Shown: positions 14,965 through 24,174 of the stretch, piece by piece
How the letters are laid out: each line of letters opens with the position of its first letter
Numbering within the stretch: the first letter of the stretch is position 1
NCBI GenBank assembly: GCA_963775295.1
Contig: CAVZIK010000007.1
Location: 1 to 30,451, forward strand
Reading direction: 5' to 3'
Origin: JAMDEO01 sp963775295
GTDB taxonomy: Bacteria; Actinomycetota; Thermoleophilia; RBG-16-64-13
Length of the DNA stretch: 30,451 bases
The notes under the pieces: model-generated
What the model was told of the DNA's origin: nothing
What the model saw: the letters and a program-made list of their open reading frames with translations, nothing else
The model's database searches: none
Program-made: the position numbers and the translations under genes

Positions 14965-15578
14965 CTAGGCTTGCCGGTCCCGCCGGTGAACCCGTTCAGC
15001 AAGGTCTCGGTGGCGATCTCCACCGACTGGTCCGCGTCCATGCGGCCTGTCATGGCGGAGTGGGCGACGGCGACGATCACCAACCCGGTCATGCCGGTCA
15101 TCCAGGTCGCGGGCAGAGTCGCGGAGAACTCCCCGGTGGACTGCCCACGTTCGAAGAACGAGTGTAGGCGGGCGCCGATGTGCTCCATGGCCCCTTCGAG
15201 GCCTTCCTCGGTCTGCGCGTGGGATGTGCTCTGCCTGAGCAAAAAGACGTAGCGGTCGCCGACCTCGAAGAGGGCGGAGATCAGCCGGCGAAAGGCCTCG
15301 ACCGCCGGGCCTTCTTCCAACCGGCTGGCGTCGATCGCGCGGTCGGTCTCCTCGATCGCACGATCGCCGATCGCCTCTATCAGCTCTTCGCGGGTAGGGA
15401 AGTGCCGGTAGAGGGTGGCGCGCCCGACGCCGGAGGCGGCGGCTATCTCGCCCATGCCTGCGGTAGGATCGTCGACGAGCAGCCGGGCAGCGTGATCGAG
15501 GATGGTCTCGCGGTTCCGCTCGGCATCGGTCCGCCGTCCATACGGGCGACGGACCGACTCTGCGGATCGAGCACTCAT
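14965..15578 (-). CDS. TetR-family regulator, probable C-terminal frameshift
   Basis: ATG 15578 has GGGGAGGAAG just upstream. The N-terminal HTH is standard: RETILDHAARLLVDDPTAGM, GEIAAASGVGRATLYRHFPT, REELIEAI. The ligand-binding half (about residues 60-195) ends near IATETLLNGFTGG. In the given frame there is no stop until 14223, far into opposite-strand genes, so a base is probably lost; TAG at 14965-14967, one frame over, is the likely end. It follows the MMPL gene by about 60 bp on the same strand and presumably represses that exporter operon. Confidence 0.85.
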
Positions 15579-15640
15579 CGGACTTCCTCCCCGACTCGTC
15601 GCGCGTGGACTGGCCGCGGGTGGACTCACTGGCTCCCTCA

Positions 15641-17846
15641 CTATATCAGCGGTTCTTCCTCCACCGAGAGGGGCCGCCTGGAGGGTCCGTCTTCCAGGCC
15701 GTCTTCCAGTCCGTCGGACCGCGCGGCCGCGGTCAGGTCGGTCTGATGGCCTGGCCACCACACGCGCCGGCCGAGAAGTGTGGCCACGCTGGGGATGAGC
15801 GCCGCCGCCATGACGACGGCCACCAGCAGGATGCCGGCCATCACGGCAAAGCCGATCTGGAACAGGAGGCTGATACCCGACAGCATCATCGACCCAAAGG
15901 TGGCGGCCAGGATGAGTCCGGCGGACGCGACGGTCGGTCCGGCGTGTTCCACCGCCATGGCGGCGGCGTCGTGAGGAGTGGCCCCCTCGATGATCTCCTC
16001 GCGCAGCCGCGTGGTGAGCAGGATGTTGTAGTCGGAGCCGACGGCCACCACGAACACGTAACAGACCATGGGCATCATGAACATCGTTCCCGGAGGCGCC
16101 GCCAAGGCCCTGAAAGACGATCACCGTGGCTCCCAGTGTGGCGGCGAACCCGAGCCACACGCCGGCCAGCAGATAGAGCGGCGCGACGACGCTGCGCAAC
16201 AGCACCGCGAGGATGACCAGGATCAACAGGGCGGCCACGGGGAAGATCACGGAGTAGTCACGGTCGGCGGCGGCTCGGATATCGGCGAAGGCCATGGTCT
16301 GCCCGCCGAGAAGTACCTGCTCGTCGGGTCCCGCGGCAGCACGAGCCACTTCTTTGAGTCTGTCGACCGCGTCGAGCGCCTCGTTACTGTTCGGTGGATA
16401 GGCCAGGCTGACGTTGACAACGGCCGTCGTCCCGTTCTGGTTGAGAACAGGAGGAGCGACCGCCCCGACACCCTCGGCGGTCGCGATGGCCGCCGCGATC
16501 TTCGCCAAGTCGGCTTCCGGCAGGGCTTTGGTCGATGTCACATATACCTGTGTGGGGCTGAGGGCTCCGGCAGGAAACGACGCCTCCAGCTGCGTGGTCG
16601 CCTCGGCCGACGGGGAGTCCGAGGGCATGAAGCCGGACAGGCCATAGTCCAGATGCATGAACGTCGCCCCAATGGCCAGGGCAACGAGCAACCCCCCGGA
16701 CACCAATGCCACCCGCACAGGATGGCGGGCTATCTGCCGGGCGAAGGACCTCCAGACCCGGGCCTTCGGCGCGGCCTGCCACTTCTTGGAAGGCCAGAAG
16801 ACCTTCGGGCCGATGAGCGTCAGCAGAGCCGGTATCAGGGTCAGCGAGGCCAGCAGCATCAGCGCCACCGACACCAGGAAGGCCGGCGCCATCGTTTGGA
16901 ACGATTGCAGCTCGGACAGCAGGAGGGCGGCCATGGCGGCCATGACGACCAGTCCCGAGGAGGCGATGGCTTGGCCGACGCGGGCGACCGACGTGGCGAC
17001 CGCACTTCTCGATTCCTCACCTGCGCGCAACCGCTCGCGGTAGCGGAACAGCAGGAAGAGGATGTAGTCGGTGCCGATGCCGAAGAGCACCACGATGAGC
17101 AGCGCGGTGATGGATTGATCCAGCTGGAAGCCGATTCCCTTGGCCAGTAGAGCGAGCACCGCGCTCGAGAGGGCGTAGACGACGCCGATGGAGACGATCG
17201 GGATGATGGCCGCTATGGGGCTTCGGAAGATGAGTCCCACCAGCACGATGATGAGGAGCACGGTCGCGATGGTGACGATCTTCTCGGTCGATTTGAACGA
17301 ATCGGCGGTGTCGTATTGGATGGCCACCATGCCGGTCAGCCCGGCATGCAGACCCGTGCCCTCGAGCAACTCGGAGGCCTTCGCTCGTAGTACCGGGACC
17401 GCGTCGCCCAGTGTCTCGTCCGCTTGGGTCCCGGTGAAGGCCACGGTCACCAATTGCGCGGTGCCATCGGGCGACATGGACTGCTCACTCGTGACAGCCG
17501 CGGCCACCTTATCGATCTGGGCACCGCTCAGCCCTTCGGCAAAGACGGCCACTCTCTGTGTGTCGGCAGGGGTGAGAGCGCCGCCGTCGGCTCGTTTGAC
17601 CACGAACACCGAGGTGGCGTTCGTGCTCTGCGGGAACTGTTGTACAGCGAGCTTCTGGGCCTGGGCCGATTCGTAGGAGTCCGGCAGGAAACTGGTCTGA
17701 TCGGCGTTCGAGACGCTCGAGAGCGACGGTGCAACCAGAACGATCGCTACAGCGATGACGACCCAACTTGCGATCACCCACCAGGGGTGGCGCGTGACCA
17801 TGCGGCCAAGACGAGAGAACACAGCGAGCCTCCCCGGATGTTTCAT
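15641..17846 (-). CDS. MMPL/RND-type exporter, one frameshift
   Basis: About 735 residues with the two-repeat MMPL plan: an N-terminal helix (MVTRHPWWVIASWVVIAVAI), an external domain, a first helix bundle with GTDYILFLLFRYRERLRAGE, a second external domain (QVYVTSTKALPEADLAKIAA) and a second bundle with VGSDYNILLTTRLREE. A base lost near 16105 (GLGGA to PPGTMFMMPM) joins the two frames. It is shorter than mycobacterial MmpL3/5 and nearer to YdfJ-like members that export lipids or hydrophobic drugs. ATG 17846 directly precedes the conserved start; upstream in-frame ATGs lie in the promoter region. It forms an operon with tetR. Confidence 0.9.
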
Positions 17847-17865
17847 GCGATAAGTAAGACGGCAG

Positions 17866-17897
17866 GGTATCATAAATCCAAGACTTAACGGTATCAT
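17866..17897. promoter_or_regulatory. GGTATCAT direct repeats between mmpL and threonine synthase genes
   Basis: GGTATCAT at 17866-17873 and 17890-17897, 24 bp apart centre to centre, in the divergent intergenic region. Possible regulator sites for the MMPL-TetR operon; TATCAT could also serve as a -10 box for threonine synthase. Confidence 0.35.
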
Positions 17898-17959
17898 TTT
17901 GGCCCCATCGACGCGTATGCTAGGATGCAGGGCCGCAGCAAACGACCCCGATAATTGGC

Positions 17960-19502
17960 ATGATCAAGTACTCCGATACCCGGTCGCATCTCTCCGAGCC
18001 GCTGCCGTTCCGCGATGTCGTCCTCGAGGGGATGGCGCAGGGCGGGGGACTCTTCGTGCCCGAGCGGGTGCCGGCTTTCACTCCTGCCGATATCCTCGCG
18101 CTGGCCGATCTGCCTTACTGGGAGCGGGCCGTCACCGTCTACGAACGGTTCGAACTGGGCGTGCCCGCGGAGAAGGTCCAGGCGATCTGTCGGGCGGCCT
18201 ACGGGGCCAACTTCAACCACGAGGACGTGGCGGTGGTCCGCGAGGTCGACGGCTTCTCGGACGAGGGGCCGTTCTTCTTCCTGGAGCTGTGGCACGGGCC
18301 GACCCTGGCCTTCAAGGACATGGCCCTCCAGTGCATGCCCCTGTTCTTCTCGGAGGCCCTCGAGAGCTGCCCACGCGGAGGGCCGGCAGGAGACCGACAA
18401 GCTCATCCTCGTGGCCACCTCGGGCGACACCGGCGTGGCCGCGTTGAACGGGTTCGCAGACCGGCCGCACGTCAAGATCATCGTCTGTTATCCGAGCGGC
18501 GGGGTGTCGGCGGTGCAGGAGCGCCAGATGACCACCCAGGCCGGGGACAACCTCACGGTGCTCGCCGTGGAGGGCGACTTCGACGCCTGCCAGCGGTCGG
18601 TCAAAGCCGTGTTCGCCGATCAGGCCTTTGCGGCGGAACTCGCCGAGGAATACGGTCTCAGTCTGTCATCGGCCAACTCCATCAACTGGGGACGGCTGCT
18701 CCCGCAGATCGTCTATTACTTCAGCGCGTACGCGGACCTGGTCAAGCGCGAGGCGTTGCAGATGGGCGACCCACTCGATGTCTGCGTGCCCAGCGGCAAC
18801 TTCGGCGACATCCTCGGCGCCTACTACGCCAAGCGGATGGGGCTGCCGGCCGGCCGGTTGATCTGCGCATCCAATACCAACCACATCCTCACCGACTTCT
18901 TCTCCACCGGCGTCTACGACATCTCCGACCGGAGTCTGGTCAAGACCGCGTCGCCGTCGATGGACATCCTGATCTCGTCCAACCTGGAGCGCCTGCTGTT
19001 CGAGGTCACCCGGAATGGGGGGCAGGTGGCCGCTTGGATGAAGGACCTCGCCGAGAAGCACGTCTTCCGGGTGGATCGGGAGACTCTCGACATCCTGCGC
19101 CGTGACTTCGCCGGCGACTGGGTGGACACCAAGACCTGCCTCAAGGCCATCGGTCAGGTGTGGGAGGAGGACGGCTACCTCATGGACCCGCATACCGCGG
19201 TGGCCTGGGAAGTGGCCCGCCGCCACAAGGGCGACGCCCCCCAGCTGATCGTCTCGACGGCCCACTGGAGCAAGTTCCCCGCCGACGTCATGCGCGGCCT
19301 CCGTGGCCTGTCGCCGGAGACCCCGTTGCCGGAGGACGAGTTCGAGTTGGTGGCCGCCTTGGACAAGTTGGACCCAGGGAGCGCCGGAGCGGCGCTCGTG
19401 CGGAGCATCCCGGAGCGGGAGGTCCGGTTCCATAACGAGGTGCTCGCCGGGGCCGAACCGCTCGAGACCGGTATCCGCGGCTGGCTCTCAAGGCGCGGAT
19501 AG
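17960..19502 (+). CDS. thrC: Threonine synthase, one frameshift
   Basis: About 513 residues, a length typical of the longer threonine synthases. N-terminus: MIKYSDTRSHLSEPLPFRDV and GLFVPERVPAFTPADILALA. The PLP lysine is in GPTLAFKDMALQCM. An extra C near 18370 shifts the frame; the second frame continues with TDKLILVATSGDTGVAALNG, SANSINWGRLLPQIVYYFSA and VPSGNFGDILGAYYAKRMGL, ending at a TAG (19500). The enzyme converts O-phosphohomoserine to threonine. As an essential biosynthetic gene it is good evidence that the indels are sequencing errors. It stands alone, without hom or thrB nearby. Confidence 0.93.
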
Positions 19503-19524
19503 GGCCTGAGTCGCGAGCCTGACG

Positions 19525-20166
19525 ATGAGTGAGGTCGCAGGGGGACCGGAGAGGTCCGAGTCTTCGTCTTCATCGATCTGCCTGGACTCCTGGCCGAACT
19601 GGGCGGGCCGCCCACCGCCGGAACGGCGCTCGACTGGGAGGGCTTTCCCGCCTGGCTGGCGGTGGAGGCCACGTCCGCTGCGCTCCTGATGCCGGCGCGG
19701 CGCCTGCGCTACGCCGGGGCATTGGTTTACGTGGTCGAAGACCCGGCGGATCGGGCGGGCGCCGGGGGCATCCCCGGCGCCGCTTCCACGGTGATCGCTC
19801 AACTGACCGATGATGCCCAGGTCGCGGTGCGAGTGGTCCGCGAAACGGCGAAGGGGGTCGGCGACTGTCTCGCCTGCGACTTGGCCCGCACGGCCGGCCT
19901 GCCATCACTGCCGCAACACGAGTTGGCCGACCGGCAAGCTCGGCGGGGCCGTCGCGGACGCCCTCGCGACCGACATCTTCCGCTTGGTCCGCGAGGACGC
20001 TCTGGACGTCGCCGTCCTGCTGTCGGCCCAGCCCGCCCTCGGTCCCGTGATCCGCTTCGTGGAGGGGCGGGGGAAGCGGGTCGTGCACGCCGCTTTTCCT
20101 CCCCGCGGGCGCGAGCTGTCGGAAGTCTCCGCGGGAATGGTGGACCTCACCGCCCTGCGGCCCTGA
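19525..20166 (+). CDS. NYN-domain (LabA/DUF88-like) protein, two frameshifts
   Basis: ATG 19525 starts MSEVAGG; restoring one G in the G5 run gives EVRVFVFIDLPGLLAELGG, the Asp-containing first strand of NYN/PIN-like folds. Later parts read LRYAGALVYVVEDPAD and DCLACDLARTAG, and in another frame (shift near 19930) KLGGAVADALATDIFRLVRE, DALDVAVLLSAQPALGPVIR, FVEGRGKRVVHAAFP, RELSEVSAGMVDL. This last part follows the LabA pattern (VDVALATDM, YDVAVLVSGDSDF, GKRV, SREL), although SGDSDF is replaced by SAQPAL, so one acidic active-site position may be lost. NYN proteins are metal-dependent RNases; activity here is doubtful. Confidence 0.65.
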
Positions 20167-20187
20167 CTGCTTCTTTGCCGCCGCACA

Positions 20188-20229
20188 AGTAAGCGCTCAC
20201 TCGCTTTCCTGCCGGCCTCCCGGTAGAAT
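20188..20229 (+). promoter_or_regulatory. Promoter and palindrome upstream of nitroreductase 1
   Basis: AGTAAGCGCTCACT (20188-20201) is palindromic at six of seven base pairs. TAGAAT at 20224-20229 is a good -10 box about 40 bp before the start codon, and the palindrome overlaps the expected -35 position, fitting a repressor site. Confidence 0.4.
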
Positions 20230-20266
20230 TCGGTATCCGCATTTCTATCGTGCAAGGGAGACAGCG

Positions 20267-21004
20267 TTGGAATTTGAAGAACTCCTTTCCCTTATGCAGA
20301 CCCGCCGCACCATCCGGGCCATCAAGACCGACCCCATCCCCGACGAAGCCGTCGAGAAGATCCTGGAAGCGGCCCGCTGGGCGCCCACCGGCTTCAACAT
20401 GCAGCCCAACGAGTTCATCGTCGTCAAGGACGAAGCGCTCCGCAAGGAGATCAAGCGGGTCGTCGACGACTACAAGAACAACGACTTCTATCCCATGGAA
20501 GCCACGAGGGAAGAGTGGCAGGGTCACCCTTGGACCATGGCCACTCACGGCACCCACGATCTGCCCCTTGCCCCCGTGTTCGTCGTCTTCTGCGGCGACA
20601 CCCGCCGGCGCATCGGCCTGCCGATGGCAGCCCGCTACTCGCGCCAGAAGGGCGACTCCATCTTTGAGTCGTCGCTGTCCAACGCGTTTATCTTCGCGTG
20701 GCTGGCCGCTCACTCGCTGGGCTTGGCCGCCTGCCCCATCTCGGCGGTCAAGTACCCGAAGCTGCAGGGCCTGGTCAAGAACATCCTCAATCTGCCGGAT
20801 TACATCTGGGTGTACGACATCCTGATGTTCGGCGAGAGCGCGATGGAGGAGGGTCCGGGCGGCAAGCTGACCCGGTCCCTGGATGAGATGACCCACTACG
20901 ACCGGGCTAAGGACGACGAGTTCATGGACGAGGAGTCGCTGCGCAAGCAGATCAAGAAGTTGCGGGCCGGCAACGTGGCGCGCCACGGCGAAGCCGGACA
21001 GTAG
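20267..21004 (+). CDS. Nitroreductase-family FMN oxidoreductase 1
   Basis: 245 residues from TTG 20267 (AAGGGAG 6 bp upstream). N-terminal FMN-binding signature: LMQTRRTIRAIKTDPIPDEA, ILEAARWAPTGFNMQPNEFI. C-terminal half: FAWLAAHSLGLAACPISAVK and a long charged tail (KDDEFMDEESLRKQIKKL). Such enzymes reduce nitro groups, quinones or enones, or act in flavin or cofactor chemistry. The related gene at 21060 follows by 55 bp, a tandem pair from duplication. Substrate unknown. Intact frame. Confidence 0.9.
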   Translation: MEFEELLSLMQTRRTIRAIKTDPIPDEAVEKILEAARWAPTGFNMQPNEFIVVKDEALRKEIKRVVDDYKNNDFYPMEATREEWQGHPWTMATHGTHDLPLAPVFVVFCGDTRRRIGLPMAARYSRQKGDSIFESSLSNAFIFAWLAAHSLGLAACPISAVKYPKLQGLVKNILNLPDYIWVYDILMFGESAMEEGPGGKLTRSLDEMTHYDRAKDDEFMDEESLRKQIKKLRAGNVARHGEAGQ

Positions 21005-21059
21005 ACTGGCACCCGACGCCGGCGCGACCGCCGGCGTACTCTCAGGAAAGGAAGGGTCA

Positions 21060-21750
21060 ATGGAATACGACGCGTTCCTCGAGTTGCTCAAGACCCGGCG
21101 GAGCATCCGGGCCTTCACCGACGAGCCGGTCTCCGACGAAGACGTGCAGAAAGTCCTCGAGGCGGCCCGCTGGGCGCCGTCCGGTGCCAACTCCCAGCCC
21201 TGGGAGTTCATCGTCATCCGCGATCAGGCGACCAAGGATCAGATGGCCGTCTGGGCGCGTGAACCAGCAGGAACTGGTCCACGAAGCGGAACTGACCCGG
21301 CCGGAGGAGTTGCGCTGGGCTTCGGCCGCGCGGCCGGTCTCCGACCCGGTGTTCAAGACCACCCCGGTGCTGATCCTCGTGGTCGGCGACCCGCGGGTGA
21401 GCAAGTCGTTCCCCCTGCTCACGTACGTGGAGCGGAAGGAAGAGAACCTGGTCTCCGCGCTGGCCACCGCCTTCTCCTACATGACTCTGGCGGCCAGCAG
21501 CCTCGGCCTCGGCTCGCACTGGGCCAGCCTGGTAGCGGCCACGTACCCGTCGGCGATGATCCGGGACCTGCTCGGCATCCCCGACGGCTACTGCATCTAC
21601 GACATGCTCGGGCTGGGCCACCCGGCGATGGAGGCGAAGCCTCGCCGCGTCCGGGATCTGGAGGACATGACCCACTACGAGCGCTACGACCAGGCCAAGT
21701 ACCGCACCGACGAGCAGATCAGGGAGTGGCTGATCAGCCTCCGGAAGTAG
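21060..21750 (+). CDS. Nitroreductase-family FMN oxidoreductase 2, one frameshift
   Basis: ATG 21060 follows GGAAAGGAAGGG. About 230 residues: LLKTRRSIRAFTDEPVSDED, VLEAARWAPSGANSQPWEFI in the first frame; after a base is lost near 21260 the second frame gives LVHEAELTRPEELRWASAAR, LVSALATAFSYMTLAASSLG, LGLGSHWASLVAATYPSAMI and ends LISLRK at 21748-21750. The C-terminal motif EDMTHYERYD matches DEMTHYDRAK in the first copy, confirming recent common origin. Likely cotranscribed with it. Substrate unknown. Confidence 0.9.
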
Positions 21751-21971
21751 GTCGCCCCGTCCAGCGTCGCTCTCGAGGTTACGAGACCGTCACCCTGCCT
21801 TTACCGGCACGTTTCTTGACGCGTTCATACATGGTGGCAAGGCTTCCGTCTGCAGCTCGGAGACCGGCTCGCACTTCGAACTCCGCTTTCCGCTCGTCTG
21901 ATACCTCGCCGGTTCGATCTGGCCCGGAATGGGTATCTGTCGCCAGACAGAACCGCTCGAAGGAGGTCACG

Positions 21972-22787
21972 GTGAGCGCAGTTGTAAAAAGAGCCATACC
22001 TATCATTGTCGTTACTCTCGTCATGCTTCTGGTTGCGATCCTGCTGACTTCATGCGGGGGAACCTCGTCCAGTTCGTCCACCTCGACCGGTGGCACGGGC
22101 GCGCCGGGGGCCACGTCCACCACGGCAGGTCATCAGGATGCCCAGGCGGACCTCTTCAGCCCCGCGCAGGAAGTGCTGAACTCCGTCTACTCGAGTGTCG
22201 TGAACATCGCAGTGCAAGTGACCGTTCGCGGCCAGACGGCCGGAGGCGTCGGTTCGGGCGTGATCTATACCGCCGATGGTCTCATCCTCACCAACGACCA
22301 TGTGGTGACTCTCGACGGCCAGGTGACCACTGGTCAGCAGATCACGGTGACCTTCAGCGACGGGAGCACCGCTCCTGCCACTGTCGTCAACACCGACTCT
22401 CAGAAGGACGTCGCTGCGATCCAAGTGCAGAAGACCGGTCTGACTCCGGTCACGTTCGGATCATCCCAGGATGTGCAGTTGGCTCAGTGGGCCATCGTGA
22501 TCGGTAGTCCGCTCGACTTCCGCAACACTGTGACCCTCGGGATCGTGAGCGGCCTCGATCGTACGCTGGACACCGGCACCGGGACGCCCCCGCTCACCGG
22601 ACTGATGCAGATAGACACTCCCATCAGCCCTGGCAACTCAGGGGGTGGCTGCTTCGACGCTCTGGGCAAGTTCATCGGGATGCCTGAGGTCTATCTGCCG
22701 CCCGCTCAGACGGGTGCGGAAAACATCGGCTTCTGCATCCCGGCTGACACGGTCGCGAGCGCGGCCAAGGCGCTTACCGGCCGGTAG
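21972..22787 (+). CDS. HtrA-like trypsin-fold lipoprotein protease without PDZ domain
   Basis: 271 residues from GTG 21972 (AGGAGG 5 bp upstream). Signal peptide IIVVTLVMLLVAILLTSC ends in a lipobox, followed by a Ser/Thr/Gly linker. The protease domain shows the triad: His in LILTNDHVVT, Asp in DSQKDVAAIQVQ, Ser in TPISPGNSGGG. The C-terminus stops soon after the substrate-binding loops (ENIGFCIPADTVASAAKAL), so the usual DegP/DegS PDZ domain is absent. It probably degrades or senses damaged proteins outside the membrane. Upstream 220 bp hold no gene I can support. Confidence 0.9.
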   Translation: MSAVVKRAIPIIVVTLVMLLVAILLTSCGGTSSSSSTSTGGTGAPGATSTTAGHQDAQADLFSPAQEVLNSVYSSVVNIAVQVTVRGQTAGGVGSGVIYTADGLILTNDHVVTLDGQVTTGQQITVTFSDGSTAPATVVNTDSQKDVAAIQVQKTGLTPVTFGSSQDVQLAQWAIVIGSPLDFRNTVTLGIVSGLDRTLDTGTGTPPLTGLMQIDTPISPGNSGGGCFDALGKFIGMPEVYLPPAQTGAENIGFCIPADTVASAAKALTGR

Positions 22788-22883
22788 GCGAGCCGCGCTC
22801 CGTCTGCTACTCTCTGGCGCGGCGCAGCGCGCGGTCCGCCGCTGCGTCGCTCCAGATCGGGTCGTCCGCTGGGAAAGGCACCC

Positions 22884-23513
22884 ATGCGCTTGCTCTTGTT
22901 CGCAGGTTTCCTTGGCTCAGGCAAGACCACACTCATACTCGCGCTCGCCCGGCGGGCTGCGCTCGATCACCTTCGTGTCTGCGTACTGGTGAACGAAGTG
23001 GGCGAGGTGGGCATCGACGGCGAGGTGCTGCGGCTGGGCGACATGGAAGTGGTGGAGATCACCGGGGGCTGCATCTGTTGCCAGACAGGGGTCGATCTGG
23101 TGCGCGCCCTCCGCGATCTCGAGCTGGAGTTCAGGCCCGATCTGGTCATCGTGGAAGCGTCCGGGATCGCAACTCCTGAAGGCGTTCTCGATTCCGTCTT
23201 GCGCTACCCTCCGCGGACCCTGGAATCTGTTCGGACCGTCACGGTGGTGGACCCAACCCGCTTCGAGGCGTTGCAGGAAGTGCTGACTCCCCTCATCGAA
23301 GGGCAGATCGCGGGTGCTGACGGCCTTGCCGTCACCAAAGCCGGCGAGGCGAAACCCGAAGAAATGGCCCGCACCACGGAGGCGATCGTGCGGCTGGTGC
23401 CGGACAAGCCGGTGTTCGTGGTCGACTCGCTCCGCGAGGGGTCGCTCCTCGGCTTCCTGGACTGGGTCGGCGGCGCCGAGGGTCCGCCAACGAGGCTGGG
23501 TGAACCGTTGTGA
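22884..23513 (+). CDS. COG0523 (CobW/HypB/UreG-like) GTPase, short form
   Basis: 209 residues. Walker A: FAGFLGSGKTTLILALA; the metal-binding Cys motif GGCICC; switch regions NEVGEVGIDGEVL and VIVEASGIATPEGVL. The base-recognition motif is altered (AVTKAGEA instead of NKxD). The C-terminal CobW_C domain of the larger metallochaperones is missing, resembling small members found beside corrinoid methyltransferase or metalloenzyme genes. ATG 22884 follows GGGAAAGG. The stop overlaps the start of the next gene (GTGA), a strong sign of cotranslation and joint function. Confidence 0.9.
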   Translation: MRLLLFAGFLGSGKTTLILALARRAALDHLRVCVLVNEVGEVGIDGEVLRLGDMEVVEITGGCICCQTGVDLVRALRDLELEFRPDLVIVEASGIATPEGVLDSVLRYPPRTLESVRTVTVVDPTRFEALQEVLTPLIEGQIAGADGLAVTKAGEAKPEEMARTTEAIVRLVPDKPVFVVDSLREGSLLGFLDWVGGAEGPPTRLGEPL

Positions 23514-24172
23514 GCGATAGGCACTGCACGCGCGATGGGCACGGCACGCCCGGAGGCCACGCCGGTGATCATCAGCAGCACGTGCCGCCTTCGGCGGCCG
23601 GCCACCTGGAGCCGTACGGTGCTCGGGTTAGCCTGCGGGCGGAAGCATCCGGGTTCGATCCGCAGCCATTCCTGGTCGAGTTCCTGGGCGGCCTGGCCAC
23701 CGGCTGCATGGATGCAGGCGCCACGGTCATCGGACATCTCAAGTGCTTCCTGCGCCTCCCCGGGGGCGGAGTGGCGTGCAATCTCACATCACTCCGCGCA
23801 GGGGCCACCTGCACGGCCAGGGGAGTCGCGACGCCGGTGACCCTTCCGTCCGGCCTGCCCGTCCGGCTGGATCTGGCGGTGCTGGTCTACGGACTTCCGG
23901 AGAAGAAGATCGACGCCCTCGTGCGGGCCGAGCTATCCCGGACTCTCGCCACTGGTGGCGTTTCCTGGTCCCTGGATGACGAGGGAGACGACGTCGCATC
24001 CAGCCTAGCTGATCAGCGCCTTGTTGAAAAGGGTCTAGCCTTTTTACCCATGCAGATGTTAGTGTCTCGGTTAAGGGGTTATCCGCTTTTGGCCGGACGG
24101 CGCAGGGTATGGCCGTGGCAAAGAGGACAAGGTCCGAGCATTATCGTAGTTTTGCGTGACAAGGAGTGGTGA
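23510..24172 (+). CDS. Unknown protein with His-rich N-terminus, coupled to the GTPase
   Basis: 220 residues in the open frame, starting at GTG 23510 inside the GTPase stop. Residues 4-24 are rich in His (HCTRDGHGTPGG, HAGDHQQH), suggesting metal binding. The following part is well-behaved protein sequence (FLVEFLGGLATGCMDAGATV, GLPVRLDLAVLVYGLPEKKI, VRAELSRTLA). After about residue 165 the composition changes, GC falls and an AT-rich hairpin lies at 24027-24044, so the true end may be near 24000-24010 with a shift to a TAG or TGA there. No family recognised. Likely the partner or client of the COG0523 GTPase. Confidence 0.6.
   Translation: MSDRHCTRDGHGTPGGHAGDHQQHVPPSAAGHLEPYGARVSLRAEASGFDPQPFLVEFLGGLATGCMDAGATVIGHLKCFLRLPGGGVACNLTSLRAGATCTARGVATPVTLPSGLPVRLDLAVLVYGLPEKKIDALVRAELSRTLATGGVSWSLDDEGDDVASSLADQRLVEKGLAFLPMQMLVSRLRGYPLLAGRRRVWPWQRGQGPSIIVVLRDKEW
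24027..24045 (+). terminator. Weak hairpin with T-run
   Basis: AAAAGG (24027-24032), 6-nt loop, CCTTTT plus a further T. AT-rich stem, so weak; it lies in the low-GC stretch before the MaoC-like gene and may separate the GTPase pair from the catabolic cluster. Confidence 0.35.
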
Positions 24173-24174
24173 CC

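Noticed and set aside
3080..20201. The same 13-mer GTAAGCGCTCACT at 3080-3092 and 20189-20201
   Set aside because: A shared 13-mer is expected a few times by chance in 30 kb; the two contexts (integrase arm repeat and nitroreductase promoter) are otherwise unrelated.
21779..22123. Minus-strand ORF ending YERVKKRAGKGRVTVS
   Set aside because: The tail looks protein-like, but most of the frame overlaps the signal peptide region of the protease gene and no start or family is evident.
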